64,000 bases of DNA from Ereboglobus luteus (GTDB lineage: Bacteria > Verrucomicrobiota > Verrucomicrobiia > Opitutales > Opitutaceae). Within the stretch, counting starts at the first letter, position 1. Every line of letters starts with the position of its first letter. This document shows, in pieces, positions 16,375-24,983 of this stretch. Below the pieces are notes generated by a model. That model did not search any database and was not told the DNA's origin. It was given only the letters and a program-made list of their open reading frames with translations. Made by a program: the position numbers and the translations under genes. The stretch lies in NCBI RefSeq assembly GCF_003096195.1, contig NZ_CP023004.1, positions 1,964,501-2,028,500 of the forward strand. Reading direction: 5' to 3'.

Positions 16375-16847
16375 TGGAGAAAGGGAAAATTGTAACCGCG
16401 AATGGACGCAAATGGACGCTAATAAAGACGGGGAATGAGACGGAAAAAGGGAAAGGGTTTATGTCATGAGGAAAACGAAAAATGGCGATAGGAATAATTA
16501 TTCAATTCCGGACTCTGATTTGTTTTATAACGCCCGTTTCGTGTTTATTATGAAGATCAGAGTTGCTGGAATAAAAACCCAGATTGCAATGGCTAAAGGC
16601 AAAAATCAACAAAGCTCAGCCGACTTCCTTTGACCTTCCTGTCAAATTTGGAATTCGGCTCTCGTGACAACTAAAGAATTTTAAATAAAAAGTAGCCTTT
16701 TTTGATTTAAAAACAGAGGCAACGCACTCAGAGCGTCATGTATTAAGTGACATTGGATAAACTGCACTTTTATTTAAAATATTATAAAGATAACAACTCG
16801 ACAAAACTCGCTCAGTCTTTTTTTAATTTCACCGCCCATTTTGTCTC
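16375..16847. other. AT-rich gene-free stretch upstream of the GH2 gene
   Basis: No credible ORF on either strand. It begins with a fragment of the 'aaccgcgaatggacgc' repeat type (16393-16420), becomes markedly AT-rich after ~16480, and carries one copy of an IS-end-like motif at 16603-16622. It may contain the GH2 promoter, which I could not place. Confidence 0.6.
16603..16636 (+). repeat. Interspersed motif AATCAACAAARCTCRGCC, copy 1
   Basis: AATCAACAAAGCTCAGCC at 16605-16622 matches 56515-56532 (+) and 58593-58610 (-) almost base for base and is followed by a C/T-rich tail. It may be a remnant of an IS or MITE end. Confidence 0.45.
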
Positions 16848-17048
16848 TCATTTTATTGTTATTTGATATTTGTCTTTCCCTTTTCTTGTGAAAATAACTT
16901 GTGTTCTATAATATCCTTCGGTGCCGGGTTTTACTTTCCATAGACGCATGGAGGATCTGACAGCATATACATAATCCGGGCGCGTGGCCGATATCACAGT
17001 GTCGAGCACGACCCGATCATGAACCACCATCACAATCAACTCTGCCAT
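16848..17048 (-). CDS. Small hypothetical protein, possibly the 3' part of a frameshifted gene
   Basis: A 66-aa frame ending YQITIK, with no recognised family. It overlaps by 13 nt a 54-codon frame read from 17200. Adding one base in the AAAA run near 17050 would fuse the two into a ~117-aa protein (MKAVMVPLTVDEK...MAELIVMVVHDRV...). The AT-rich composition differs from its neighbours. Confidence 0.35.
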   Translation of the reverse strand: MAELIVMVVHDRVVLDTVISATRPDYVYAVRSSMRLWKVKPGTEGYYRTQVIFTRKGKDKYQITIK

Positions 17049-17200
17049 GCCGTTTTCTTTGCCGTGTAAGGGACGTGGGGTTCGGCCACAATGCCTTGTA
17101 ATTTTGGCTTTAGCAAAGCGATCTTCTCGAAATCGCCGCCAACTTTTTCTTGCAGGGCATTTTTCTCATCCACGGTCAACGGCACCATGACAGCCTTCAT
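17036..17200 (-). CDS. Small hypothetical protein (54 aa), possibly the 5' part of a frameshifted gene
   Basis: Reads MKAVMVPLTVDEKNALQEKV... to WQS. Its ATG overlaps the TGA of the preceding 90-aa frame (ATGA), which suggests translational coupling. It may be split by a single-base loss from the frame at 16848-17048. Function unknown. Confidence 0.35.
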   Translation of the reverse strand: MKAVMVPLTVDEKNALQEKVGGDFEKIALLKPKLQGIVAEPHVPYTAKKTAWQS

Positions 17201-17469
17201 AGGGCAGGGCGGTTGCCGGAGTTTTTCTTATCAGAGTGGGTAACTGGCTTTCCATATATTTTTTCGATTTTCTCAATGGCAGCCTGCTGCTCCGGTGTTA
17301 TTTGTGGCGATTTTTCATCCGGAGATCGTGGCACCAATTTTATTCGACTCCACGAAACAGTTGATGCGGATATCCCGGCATTTGCTTTTTCAGCATAGGC
17401 ACGATTTAATATAATACCACAAGTCGCAAGGCAACAGACGAACAGGATGCGCAACGGAGAAATATTCAT
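17197..17469 (-). CDS. Small secreted hypothetical protein
   Basis: A protein of 90 aa with a signal-like N-terminus (MNISPLRILFVCCLATCGIILNRAYA) and a charged mature part (ITPEQQAAIEKIEKIYGKP). I recognise no family. It is first of three small overlapping minus-strand frames in an AT-rich patch. Its stop overlaps the next start. The real coding status of the group is uncertain. Confidence 0.4.
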   Translation of the reverse strand: MNISPLRILFVCCLATCGIILNRAYAEKANAGISASTVSWSRIKLVPRSPDEKSPQITPEQQAAIEKIEKIYGKPVTHSDKKNSGNRPAL

Positions 17470-17529
17470 AGGATTAATATATTCTTAATGGAGGCAAAAA
17501 AGAGACAGACATGTTTTGTTGATTTTCAT

Positions 17530-17590
17530 GATCATGGGGCGAGGCTCGTTGGCCTCGTCCGGCGGCGGGACGCCGCCGCTCCTTGCGCAG
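17530..17590 (-). terminator. Hairpins downstream of the MFS antiporter gene
   Basis: Two adjacent stems: GGCGAGGC/GCCTCGTC around 17537-17560, and a GCGGCG/CGCCGC stem around 17561-17578. They follow the minus-strand MFS stop. T tracts are absent, so this may equally be palindromic repeat DNA. Confidence 0.4.
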
Positions 17591-17612
17591 GCGGCGGTTC
17601 GTGCGCGGGTAG

Positions 17613-18998
17613 TTATGTGTTCGGTTTCTTTTTGCTGAAGAGCAGGGGGACGATCAGGAGGAAGGAGAGCGTCGAGGCGATTACCCAGAAGGCCGAGGCG
17701 TGGCTGAAATCGTAAACCTTCACGCCTTCGACGATTGTTATGCGCGCGTCGATTAGTTTGCCGCTGATGATGTCCTGGCAGCCGGCGGCGATGTAACTCG
17801 CGAGGCCGACAACGCCCATCGCCGCGCCCGTGGCCTTGCGCGGCACGAGGTCAACCGCCATCAGTCCGCCGAGGAAACAGATGAGCACGCCGATGGATAT
17901 GCCAAAGAGGATCATGCTGATCACGTTCACGACGATGCCGTTGCCTCCATAAAGGAAGAGGATGAGCGAGACGGTGTTGCACACGCCGAAGATGATCGCG
18001 GGCAGGCGGCGGTCGCCACGGAAAAATTTGTCGGAAAACCAGCCCGAGAGCACCGTGCCGAAGATGCCGAGCAGCGCGTTGACGGAAATGAGGTTGGTCG
18101 ATTCGACGAGGCTGTAGTCCTTTGTCTCCTGCAGGAAGAGCACGCCCCAACTGTTCACCGCGTAGCGCGCCATATACATGAACGCGCTCGACGCGGCGAG
18201 TATCCACACGCCGGGCGTGCGCAACGCGAGGCGCTGGAGCGAGGCGGTGCTTTCGGCGGGCGCGGACGCATTTTGTTGCGCGGCCTCGCCAGTGAGCACT
18301 TCGACAGGCGGAAGCTTTTGGCTTTCGGGTGTGTCGTGCATGAGCCAGATGATGACAACCACGCCCAACACGCCCGCGAGTGCGGCGCCCCAGAAGCCCC
18401 ATTGCCAGCCGACGGCGGAGACGATGAGGCCGACGAGCACAAAGGACAAAAATTCGCCGAGGTTGTGGCTCAGGCTGAAGAAGCCGTAAAAGGTGCCGCG
18501 CTTTTTCAACGGATACCAGCGGGAGAGCCCGATGACCGCGCAGGGCGAGCCGACGGACTGGCCCCAGCCGCTGATCGCCCACATGGTGGCGAAGACTGCG
18601 GTGAACGCGCCGGCGGAGATCACGCCGGTGGTAAAGCCCATCACGCCCATGACGAGGTTGGCGCACGCGGAGAGCGCGAGCCCGGTCGCCATGAAGCGCT
18701 TGATGTTGGAATGGTCGGCGATGAAGCCGTTGAAAAACTTGCCGCCCGCGTAGGCGAAGAGGAGCGCGGAGCCGACGACGCCGAGCTGGCTGGCGTCAAC
18801 CAAGCCGGCGTCGAGCATGGGTTTTTTGACGACGTTGAGTGTGGTGCGGCAGACGTAAAACAAGCTATAGCCGATCGTGCCTGCGAGAAACACCTGCCAG
18901 CGCAGGCGTTTGTAGAGCGCGTCCGTATTTTCGTCGTGCGGCAATTGCACGGCGGCGGGCTGGCTGACACGGAAGAAGTTGAGCAGGCGTTTGAACAT
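17613..18998 (-). CDS. Organophosphate:phosphate antiporter family MFS transporter (UhpC/GlpT-like)
   Basis: A protein of 461 aa with about 12 hydrophobic segments. The start (MFKRLLNFFRVSQPAAVQL) precedes TM1, IGYSLFYVCRTTLNVVKKPML, whose Y-x-x-C/R pattern is characteristic of the GlpT/UhpT/UhpC family. Other family features are FAYAGGKFFNGFIADHSNIKRFMATGL and WYPLKKRGTFYGFFSLSHNLGEF. Members exchange glycerol-3-phosphate or hexose phosphate for Pi, or act as sensors (UhpC). In a block of secreted phosphodiesterases it is the only transporter, so it may import the released phosphorylated product; this is inference. No sensor kinase is adjacent. Confidence 0.85.
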   Translation of the reverse strand: MFKRLLNFFRVSQPAAVQLPHDENTDALYKRLRWQVFLAGTIGYSLFYVCRTTLNVVKKPMLDAGLVDASQLGVVGSALLFAYAGGKFFNGFIADHSNIKRFMATGLALSACANLVMGVMGFTTGVISAGAFTAVFATMWAISGWGQSVGSPCAVIGLSRWYPLKKRGTFYGFFSLSHNLGEFLSFVLVGLIVSAVGWQWGFWGAALAGVLGVVVIIWLMHDTPESQKLPPVEVLTGEAAQQNASAPAESTASLQRLALRTPGVWILAASSAFMYMARYAVNSWGVLFLQETKDYSLVESTNLISVNALLGIFGTVLSGWFSDKFFRGDRRLPAIIFGVCNTVSLILFLYGGNGIVVNVISMILFGISIGVLICFLGGLMAVDLVPRKATGAAMGVVGLASYIAAGCQDIISGKLIDARITIVEGVKVYDFSHASAFWVIASTLSFLLIVPLLFSKKKPNT

Positions 18999-19192
18999 TG
19001 ACGATTAAGGTTTGAATTTAAGGTGGCGGAAGCGGGGTGGTTTGAGGGGGATGTTTTGCCGGAAAGGGGACAGAGCTATGACAAAGAGGGCGCGAAGGGC
19101 GAGCCAGTTGTTCGGGGAATTTTTGAGGCGTGTCGAAACTCTTTTGTTAGTCCTCAGATGTTCCGAGGCGGCTCCGCCTCAACCGAAGGAAT

Positions 19193-19378
19193 AGCCACAA
19201 AAAGGCGCAAGAGGGATTGTTTGCGTGTTGATATCTCCCGCGCGCCTATAGGCGCATCGGTGCGTTTCTTTTAATATAAAATCGTATGCGGATAAATGTG
19301 CGATGCGCCTATAGGCGCGCGGGGGATGTGCGTCGGGGTAAGTGCCTCTTTGTGCCTTTTGGCGGCTAAAACGGATTG
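19193..19378. repeat. Palindromic interspersed element with twin GCGCCTATAGGCGC cores, copy 1
   Basis: The 14-bp palindrome GCGCCTATAGGCGC occurs at 19242-19255 and 19305-19318. The surrounding 23 bp (19237-19259 and 19301-19323) form a perfect inverted repeat with a 41-nt spacer. Outer arms (agccacaaaaaggcgcaa / ttgtgccttttggcggct) also pair. A second copy sits at 25973-26263. The rest of the MFS-EEP gap (18999-19192) contains a hairpin gaggcggctccgcctc at 19165-19180 and no gene. Confidence 0.8.
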
Positions 19379-19384
19379 AGTGAA

Positions 19385-20371
19385 TTATTCCCAATCCAGC
19401 ACGGCGGCGATGGGGGCGTGGTCGCTGGGGCGGATGCCGTTGCGGCGGATGTTTACGTTGGCGGCGGAGGTCGCTTTCAGGCCCTTGCTCGAAAAGATGA
19501 AGTCGATGCGCGGCAGCTTGTCCTTAGGCCCCGCCTCTTCGAACGCCTCGGCCAGCGCTTGCGGCGGCGTGTGGGTGGCGTCCTCGAACTTGATCGGGAA
19601 ACCGGTGAGGTATTTGTAAACGTAGCCGTCGCCACGGGAGTCGTTACGCAGGGAGTTGAAGTCGCCCGTGAGGACAATCGGAGCGGACTTGTCCTTGCGG
19701 TTCTTGATGCGGTCCATGATGAGGATCGCGGATTTCATGCGGGCCTCGGGCACGTGGACGTTGAGGTGGGTGTTGTAGAAATACACTTTTTTGCCGGTGC
19801 GCTTGCCGTTGGCGATTTCGTGGAAAAGGCCGTAGCTGACATTGCGGCGCGCGCCTTTGTTGGTGCTTTTGCCGGTCTTGGGATCAATGGGCGACCAGGT
19901 GTTTGAGCCGGGGATTTCGGGCGTGTCGGAAAGCCAGAATGTGCCGCTGTCGTTGGGGTCGATTTCCCAGCGATCCTTGCGCCAGAAGAACATGTTGGAC
20001 ATCGAGAGTTCCTTCGGTTTCAGCGTGTTTGGCTCGCCGTTGCACGCCGCGTAGAGCGAGCCGTAGCCGGACTTTTCCATCTCAACGGCGAGCTGGTTGA
20101 CCTGGTCGAGCACGGGGTCGGGGTTGGTGGAGGTTTCCTGCGTGCCGATGAAGTCGTAGCCCGCGCCGCCTGTCCGGTCGCGCATGATTTCGAGGACGAG
20201 CGGCTTGCGTTTAACCCAAGGCTCGCATTTGGCGTTTTTTTCGGTGCTCGGGCGGGAGCCGAGGAGGTTGTAGGTGAGCACGCGCACGGGCTCGGAAAAA
20301 CCGGTGAGGGCGAGCGCGACGCTCGCGAGCGCGAGCAGGGTGAGACGACGGACGGGGAGCGTGGTTTTCAT
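19385..20371 (-). CDS. Secreted EEP-family phosphoesterase, paralog 1
   Basis: A protein of 328 aa from the ATG at 20371 (MKTTLPVRRLTLLALASVALALTGFS), a clear signal peptide; the open frame upstream runs into a hairpin region. EEP motifs: VRVLTYNLLGS, YDFIGTQETS (metal Glu), FYNTHLNVH, IVLTGDFNSL, LPRIDFIFSS and IRPSDHAPI (catalytic Asp-His). WRKDRWEIDPNDSGTFWLSDTPEIPGS is typical of bacterial secreted EEP proteins of unassigned substrate. The C-terminal ~190 residues are almost identical to the paralog at 24984-25955, while the first ~130 residues differ much more. GH31 lies immediately upstream. Confidence 0.87.
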   Translation of the reverse strand: MKTTLPVRRLTLLALASVALALTGFSEPVRVLTYNLLGSRPSTEKNAKCEPWVKRKPLVLEIMRDRTGGAGYDFIGTQETSTNPDPVLDQVNQLAVEMEKSGYGSLYAACNGEPNTLKPKELSMSNMFFWRKDRWEIDPNDSGTFWLSDTPEIPGSNTWSPIDPKTGKSTNKGARRNVSYGLFHEIANGKRTGKKVYFYNTHLNVHVPEARMKSAILIMDRIKNRKDKSAPIVLTGDFNSLRNDSRGDGYVYKYLTGFPIKFEDATHTPPQALAEAFEEAGPKDKLPRIDFIFSSKGLKATSAANVNIRRNGIRPSDHAPIAAVLDWE

Positions 20372-20437
20372 AATTAAGAAAGTTTTTTTTAACCGCGGAT
20401 GGACGTGAATGGCCATAGATAAAATGCAAGCGTTCGC

Positions 20438-20486
20438 GGACGGGACGGAGCCCGTCCCGCCAAGGCCCCGGGGCTTGCCCCGAGGC
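20438..20486 (-). terminator. Two tandem GC hairpins after the GH31 gene
   Basis: GGACGGG/CCCGTCC stem at 20438-20457 and a nearly perfect 10-bp stem at 20465-20486 (GCCCCGGGGC / GCCCCGAGGC, 2-nt loop). They start 4 nt beyond the GH31 stop. No long T tract is seen; the terminator role is inferred. Confidence 0.5.
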
Positions 20487-20489
20487 TCT

Positions 20490-22733
20490 TTATTTTCCGA
20501 TTTGCATTTCAATAACCAGCGGCGCGTCGACCGGTTGCGCGGGGATTTCGATTATCTGTAATCCGCCTCGCCGGATGGCTTTCACGGGACGTCCGTTGGC
20601 CTTGATGTTTTTGATGCTGGCGGCGGATGTTTCGACGCGGTGGGCGCGGTTGGCGACCTTGCCGTCGAATGTCCCTCCGTTGGGCGTCACCGTCAGCGTG
20701 ACTTTGTCGCCGGCGCGCTGGTAGCGCAGGGCGGTTGTCGCAAACCTGCCGTCCTCGTATTGGCGCGTGAGGCCGTCGTCCTCGTAGAGCGTGAAGGTGT
20801 TGTCGGCGCCGTCGGCGCCCGGATAGACCCGCATCACGAGCGTGTCCAGTGGCGCCGATGCCGGGCGCTCGCGGTAGGGTTGCAGCGGGAGCAGCCAGCC
20901 GCCTTTGACATACAGCGGGAATTGGTCGATGTCCTTGGCGACGGTTTTTGTCTGCCCGCCCTCATGGCGCTCGCCGGTGAAAAAGTCATACCATGCGTCG
21001 CCCGCCGGGAACCACACTTTCTGTTTTGCGATTTTGTTTTCGCCCTCGCCGGCCGATGTGATTGGCGCGGCCAGAAGCAAGTCGCCGAACATGAATTGCT
21101 GCGGGTTTTTGTAAGACTCCGGGCTGCCGCCGTGGTCGATATACATGGCCCTGTTGAGCGGCACCATCGTCCGGTGGGTTTGCCACACACTTGAGTAAAT
21201 ATAGGGCATCAGCTCGGAGCGCAGGACGTAGGCTTTTTTCATCGAGGCCTCGGCTTGTTTTCCCCAAAGCCACGGGCGGCGGTCGAGCTTGGCGTCGTAT
21301 TGCGAATGTATCCTCATCGCGGCGCTCATGGCTCCGAACTGCGTCCAGCGGGCGTAAAGCTCGGGGTCCTTGCCGCCGTAGAAACCGCCGATGTCGTGCG
21401 CCCAATAATAGCATCCGGCGTTTCCGCTGGTCGCCGTCAGCTCGACCTCGAAGGCCAGCACTTTCCAGTTCGCGTGGGCGTCGCCCGAGAACTGGATGGG
21501 ATGCCGTTGGTCGCCCCAGCCGGCCCAGCGGCTGTAATTCGCGCCGCGCAGTCCGTTGCGTTGCGATTCCTTGTAATATAATTCGTTGAGCCAGGCCAGG
21601 TGCGTGGTCGATGTGCCGCGAACCGTCGGGTAAAGATAATCCTGCTGCCAGTCCAGCCACCAGAAGGCCACGCCCATGTCCCACGATTCCCCGTGCGCGT
21701 GCCGCAGGAATGTTTCCATGTAGCGACGGTTGCCCGCGTCGAACATCACTGTCGAGCCGTCGGCGGGGAGGCCCATGTCGGCCATGAACGCCTTATACAT
21801 GGCCTCGTGGGGGCGGATGCCGTCGTGCGGATGGTCGTTGAGGGAAATGTATATGTTGTCCTTGAGCAGATCGCCCACGAGCGCCGCCGGGTCGGGTATC
21901 AATTTGCGGTTCCATGTGTAGCCAACCCATCCGCGGTTGCTGGCGTGCCCGGTGCCGGCCGTGGCGTCCTGCGTGTGCCAGCCCATGTCGAAGACGAGAT
22001 TGTCGAGCGGGAAGCCGTGCTGGCGGTATTCATCCACAATCTGCCGGTATTCGTCGGCGTTATAATCCCACCAACGGCAATACCACACGCCGTGCACGTG
22101 GCGGCGGGTCATCGGGACGTTGCCGCTGATGCGGCCCAAGTCGGCAAGCGCGGCGCGGTAGTCGCCGCCATAGAGAAAACAATAAACGTCCTGCACATGG
22201 TCCGCGTCGCGGCGCGCGATCCAGTCGTCCTTTATGATGTCCTTGCCCGAGTCGTTGATTATATACCAGCCGTTGCGGCTCAACAGTCCCTCGTCGAGCG
22301 GGATGGGACCCGCGACGCGGTCGAGCGTCGAGATCGCGCCGCCGAGGTTGCCGCCCTTGCGATTGCGCAGGGTGAATTTTTTATCGGCTCCGTTGTGCGT
22401 GAACCACGCCTCGAAGTTGTGAAGGCCGAAGGGGAATCCGTCGTCGTGAAACTCCATGCGAAGCGCGGAGGTGGTGATGCGGTAGCGTCCCCCGCCAAGC
22501 TCCGTGACGGTGAAGTCGTCGCAACGCGCGTCGCGATGATGGGCGAACAGGGTCCGGTCGTTAAGGAACTTGGCGTCGTTGGCATATTCCAGCCGGAACA
22601 GCGTCGGCGAAATAATGGTGACGCGTTTGTTCCCGAACGTCAGCGGATTCCCGTGCAGGGAAAGTGATGCCGCGCCCAGCAATGCAAATGCTGCCGACAG
22701 GATTAGTTTTTTCATGGAAATACGCGCGCTCAT
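20490..22733 (-). CDS. Secreted glycoside hydrolase family 31 protein (alpha-glucosidase/alpha-xylosidase class)
   Basis: A protein of 747 aa from the ATG at 22733; an ATG at 22715 (MKKLILSAAFALLGAASLSLHG) is equally possible and both give a signal peptide. The N-terminal beta-sandwich is followed by the GH31 barrel. The likely nucleophile is the Asp in LVFDMGWH (residue ~249) and the acid/base the Asp in FSGDAHANW (~418). YYWAHDIGGFYG is a strong family signature. It ends with C-terminal beta domains (FGDLLLAAPIT, KVWFPAGDAWYDFFTGE, VYPGADGADNTFTLYEDDG). GH31 enzymes remove alpha-linked glucose, xylose or galactose. It sits between an EEP phosphoesterase and a GH27 enzyme, suggesting they share a substrate. 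Confidence 0.9.
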   Translation of the reverse strand: MSARISMKKLILSAAFALLGAASLSLHGNPLTFGNKRVTIISPTLFRLEYANDAKFLNDRTLFAHHRDARCDDFTVTELGGGRYRITTSALRMEFHDDGFPFGLHNFEAWFTHNGADKKFTLRNRKGGNLGGAISTLDRVAGPIPLDEGLLSRNGWYIINDSGKDIIKDDWIARRDADHVQDVYCFLYGGDYRAALADLGRISGNVPMTRRHVHGVWYCRWWDYNADEYRQIVDEYRQHGFPLDNLVFDMGWHTQDATAGTGHASNRGWVGYTWNRKLIPDPAALVGDLLKDNIYISLNDHPHDGIRPHEAMYKAFMADMGLPADGSTVMFDAGNRRYMETFLRHAHGESWDMGVAFWWLDWQQDYLYPTVRGTSTTHLAWLNELYYKESQRNGLRGANYSRWAGWGDQRHPIQFSGDAHANWKVLAFEVELTATSGNAGCYYWAHDIGGFYGGKDPELYARWTQFGAMSAAMRIHSQYDAKLDRRPWLWGKQAEASMKKAYVLRSELMPYIYSSVWQTHRTMVPLNRAMYIDHGGSPESYKNPQQFMFGDLLLAAPITSAGEGENKIAKQKVWFPAGDAWYDFFTGERHEGGQTKTVAKDIDQFPLYVKGGWLLPLQPYRERPASAPLDTLVMRVYPGADGADNTFTLYEDDGLTRQYEDGRFATTALRYQRAGDKVTLTVTPNGGTFDGKVANRAHRVETSAASIKNIKANGRPVKAIRRGGLQIIEIPAQPVDAPLVIEMQIGK

Positions 22734-22843
22734 GGTGTGTGTGTGACCGTTTGGAGAATTAGGGAGGGTTTGTTTTTGTTGTGATTTGAAATGCAAAAAA
22801 TGCGGCCGGGCGCGACTGAAAACCGGTGCGCGCCCGCGGCCGG

Positions 22844-24739
22844 TCATTTGCGATTGTTGCCCGGCGAGATTCTCAGCAGGAGCACGCCGTGCGGGTTCAC
22901 CGTGGCGGAGAATTTATCCTTTGTCGTGGCAATGTCTTTTTGGCGCCACACGTCGCGGATGGTTTGGGTTCCGCGCAGGCCGAGCGACTTCAGCGTGAAT
23001 TCGATTTCGCTTTTTTCCGCGCCCTTGTTGAACAGGCCGACGGCCATCGAGCCGTCCTCAAGGTGCTTGGCGTAAACGACGGTGTCGCCTTTTTCCAGCA
23101 CCGGCATGGCGAGCAGGCCGAGCGGGTCCTGGTTTATGTCGAGGACCTCGTCGTTGGTGAGGAGGCTGAGCGTGAACTCGTCGATTTGCGCCATGTCGCA
23201 GCCGAGCAGGAGCGGCGAGGACAGGAGCGCCCAGAGGCTGATGTGCGAGTATTGCTCGTCGGCGGTGAGCTTGGTGTAGTGAAGCGTGCCGCCCGTCCAG
23301 CCGCCGACGTGGCCGATGACGAGCATGTCCGGATCGGCCCAGTGCCCCGGGCCGGAAAACGCGGCCCATTTCGATTGCGTGAAGCCGAGGGCGGAAACGC
23401 TTTTCCAGGTGTCGCGAATATCGCCGGTGGTGCGATACACATCCGTGAGCTCCGCCCATTTCGGCGCGTCGCCGTAGGGGGCGGAGTTGGAAATGCTGTA
23501 AACAATGTCGCGGTCGGTGGCGCGGAGCGCGTCGAGCATTTCCTTGGTGTGGGCGATGTCGTTGGGCGCCCAGTCGTATTTCAAATAGTCAACGCCCCAC
23601 TCAACCCACTGCGCCACGTCGTTTTTGACGAAGGAGTATTTGCCGTGCTTGTAGTGCTGCCTGCGGTCGCGCACGGGATTGCCGATGTCGAAGCGGTAAT
23701 GCTCGTCGTGCTGTTTTTGTTTGATCCAGTCGTGGGTGCCGTCGGCGTTGTCGGCGTAGGAGCCGATGTAGCCCGCGTAGGTGCCGACCCAGGGGCCGGA
23801 ATAAATGCCGAACTTGAGGCCGAGCGCGTGGATCTCGTCGGCGAGTTTTTTCATGTCGGGGAATTTTTTGTTCGGCTGGATGGCGTTGTGTTTTCCGCCG
23901 CGGACGCCCTGCCAGCAGTCGTCGATGTTTATGTAGGACCAGCCGTGATTGACGAGGCCGGTGCTGGCGAAAGCGCGCGCGACGGCGAGAATTTTTTCCT
24001 GCGAGACGTCGTTGCCGTAGGCGTTCCAGCTGCTCCAGCCGAGCGGCGGGGTGAGCGCGAGTTTGTCGCCGATCACGATTTTGAAGTCGCGGGCGGCCTT
24101 GCCGAGCGAATTGGCGGCGCGCAGGGTGACTTTGTATTCGCCGGCCGCGGCGACGCGGCCTGTGATGCGGCCGGAGGCGGAATCAAGGCTCAGGCCCGCG
24201 GGCAGGTTGTCGGCGGAAAACGTCATGGGGCGGTCGCCGGTCGCCGGGATTGTGTAAAGGAAAACCGAGCCGGGGCGCGCGCCAAACACGCGCGGGCCGT
24301 TGATGCGCGGCGTGGCGGGCGGCGGCGGCGTGAGGATGCTCGCGCGCAACGCCTCCATGTCGGGCGCGGGCGCGGCCAGCCGGCCCGGCGTGGCGGGGGC
24401 GCGCTTCCATGCCTTGCGGTCGTTGCGGCGCAGTTGCGCGCCGTCCTTTTCGATTTGAAATGTGTAGGAGCCGATGGAGAAGCGTCCGTCGCCGGTCTTG
24501 TGCCACCGGCCGTTCTTGACGTCGTCCTTCCAGCTTTCCTCCCAAGTGAAGTCGGCGTGGAATTTATACACCGAGACATTTTCGCCGCTGCGCATGTGCC
24601 AGTCGGCGTTGGTGATGACGGAGATGATGTCGTCGGCATTTTTCGTGTCCGGCGCGGAATGCCCGGCGAGGGTCAAAACCGTGAACGCGAGGGCGAGCAG
24701 GGATAGGTGGAGCGGTAGGGCGGAGCGTTTTGTTTTCAT
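22844..24739 (-). CDS. Secreted glycoside hydrolase family 27 alpha-galactosidase with Ig-like domain
   Basis: A protein of 631 aa from the ATG at 24739 (MKTKRSALPLHLSLLALAFTVLTLAGHSA). Residues ~25-130 are an unassigned domain (ITNADWHMRSGENVSVYKFHADFTW is part of it). A putative Ig/cadherin-like domain (FSADNLPAGLSLDSASGRITG...GEYKVTLRAAN) leads into the GH27 barrel, which starts LALTPPLGWSSWNAYG. The nucleophile is the Asp in YLKYDWAPND (residue ~389) and the acid/base the Asp in RTTGDIRDTW (~440); GHWADPDMLVIGH is also characteristic. The C-terminal Greek-key domain ends near LLLRISPGN. It should release terminal alpha-galactose or alpha-N-acetylgalactosamine. It is 110 nt upstream of GH31 in the same orientation. 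Confidence 0.9.
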   Translation of the reverse strand: MKTKRSALPLHLSLLALAFTVLTLAGHSAPDTKNADDIISVITNADWHMRSGENVSVYKFHADFTWEESWKDDVKNGRWHKTGDGRFSIGSYTFQIEKDGAQLRRNDRKAWKRAPATPGRLAAPAPDMEALRASILTPPPPATPRINGPRVFGARPGSVFLYTIPATGDRPMTFSADNLPAGLSLDSASGRITGRVAAAGEYKVTLRAANSLGKAARDFKIVIGDKLALTPPLGWSSWNAYGNDVSQEKILAVARAFASTGLVNHGWSYINIDDCWQGVRGGKHNAIQPNKKFPDMKKLADEIHALGLKFGIYSGPWVGTYAGYIGSYADNADGTHDWIKQKQHDEHYRFDIGNPVRDRRQHYKHGKYSFVKNDVAQWVEWGVDYLKYDWAPNDIAHTKEMLDALRATDRDIVYSISNSAPYGDAPKWAELTDVYRTTGDIRDTWKSVSALGFTQSKWAAFSGPGHWADPDMLVIGHVGGWTGGTLHYTKLTADEQYSHISLWALLSSPLLLGCDMAQIDEFTLSLLTNDEVLDINQDPLGLLAMPVLEKGDTVVYAKHLEDGSMAVGLFNKGAEKSEIEFTLKSLGLRGTQTIRDVWRQKDIATTKDKFSATVNPHGVLLLRISPGNNRK

Positions 24740-24876
24740 GCAATAAAAAAGAGTGGGATGAAAATTTAAGAGGCGAAAGATCGGAACTGTTTTGTGAATT
24801 TTTTTGACACGAACGGCGCTGACGACGGGGAGATCAATCGGATGCTTTTGGGGCATGCCGAAGGTTTATTTTTGTG

Positions 24877-24956
24877 TCCACAGATGTCGCAGATGACCGC
24901 GGATAAATACCAAGCTCAGGGGTTCGTATCTGTGTTTATCCGCGAAATCTGTGGAT
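24877..24956. repeat. Hairpin repeat of the TCCACAGAT type, copy 1
   Basis: Starts TCCACAGATGTCGCAGATGA and ends ATCCGCGAAATCTGTGGAT; the two ends pair imperfectly into a long stem. It is related to the element at 27530-27601. Both lie between co-oriented genes. Confidence 0.65.
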
Positions 24957-24983
24957 TGCCCTGTCCGAATTAAGACGAGTTTT

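Noticed and set aside
19193-19378. Repeat element considered as CRISPR
   Set aside because: Only two palindromic cores with one spacer-like gap, arranged as an inverted repeat; no repeat-spacer array and no cas genes.
22826-24706. 626-codon plus-strand frame opposite the GH27 gene
   Set aside because: Antisense shadow of GC-rich coding DNA; no signal peptide or domain.
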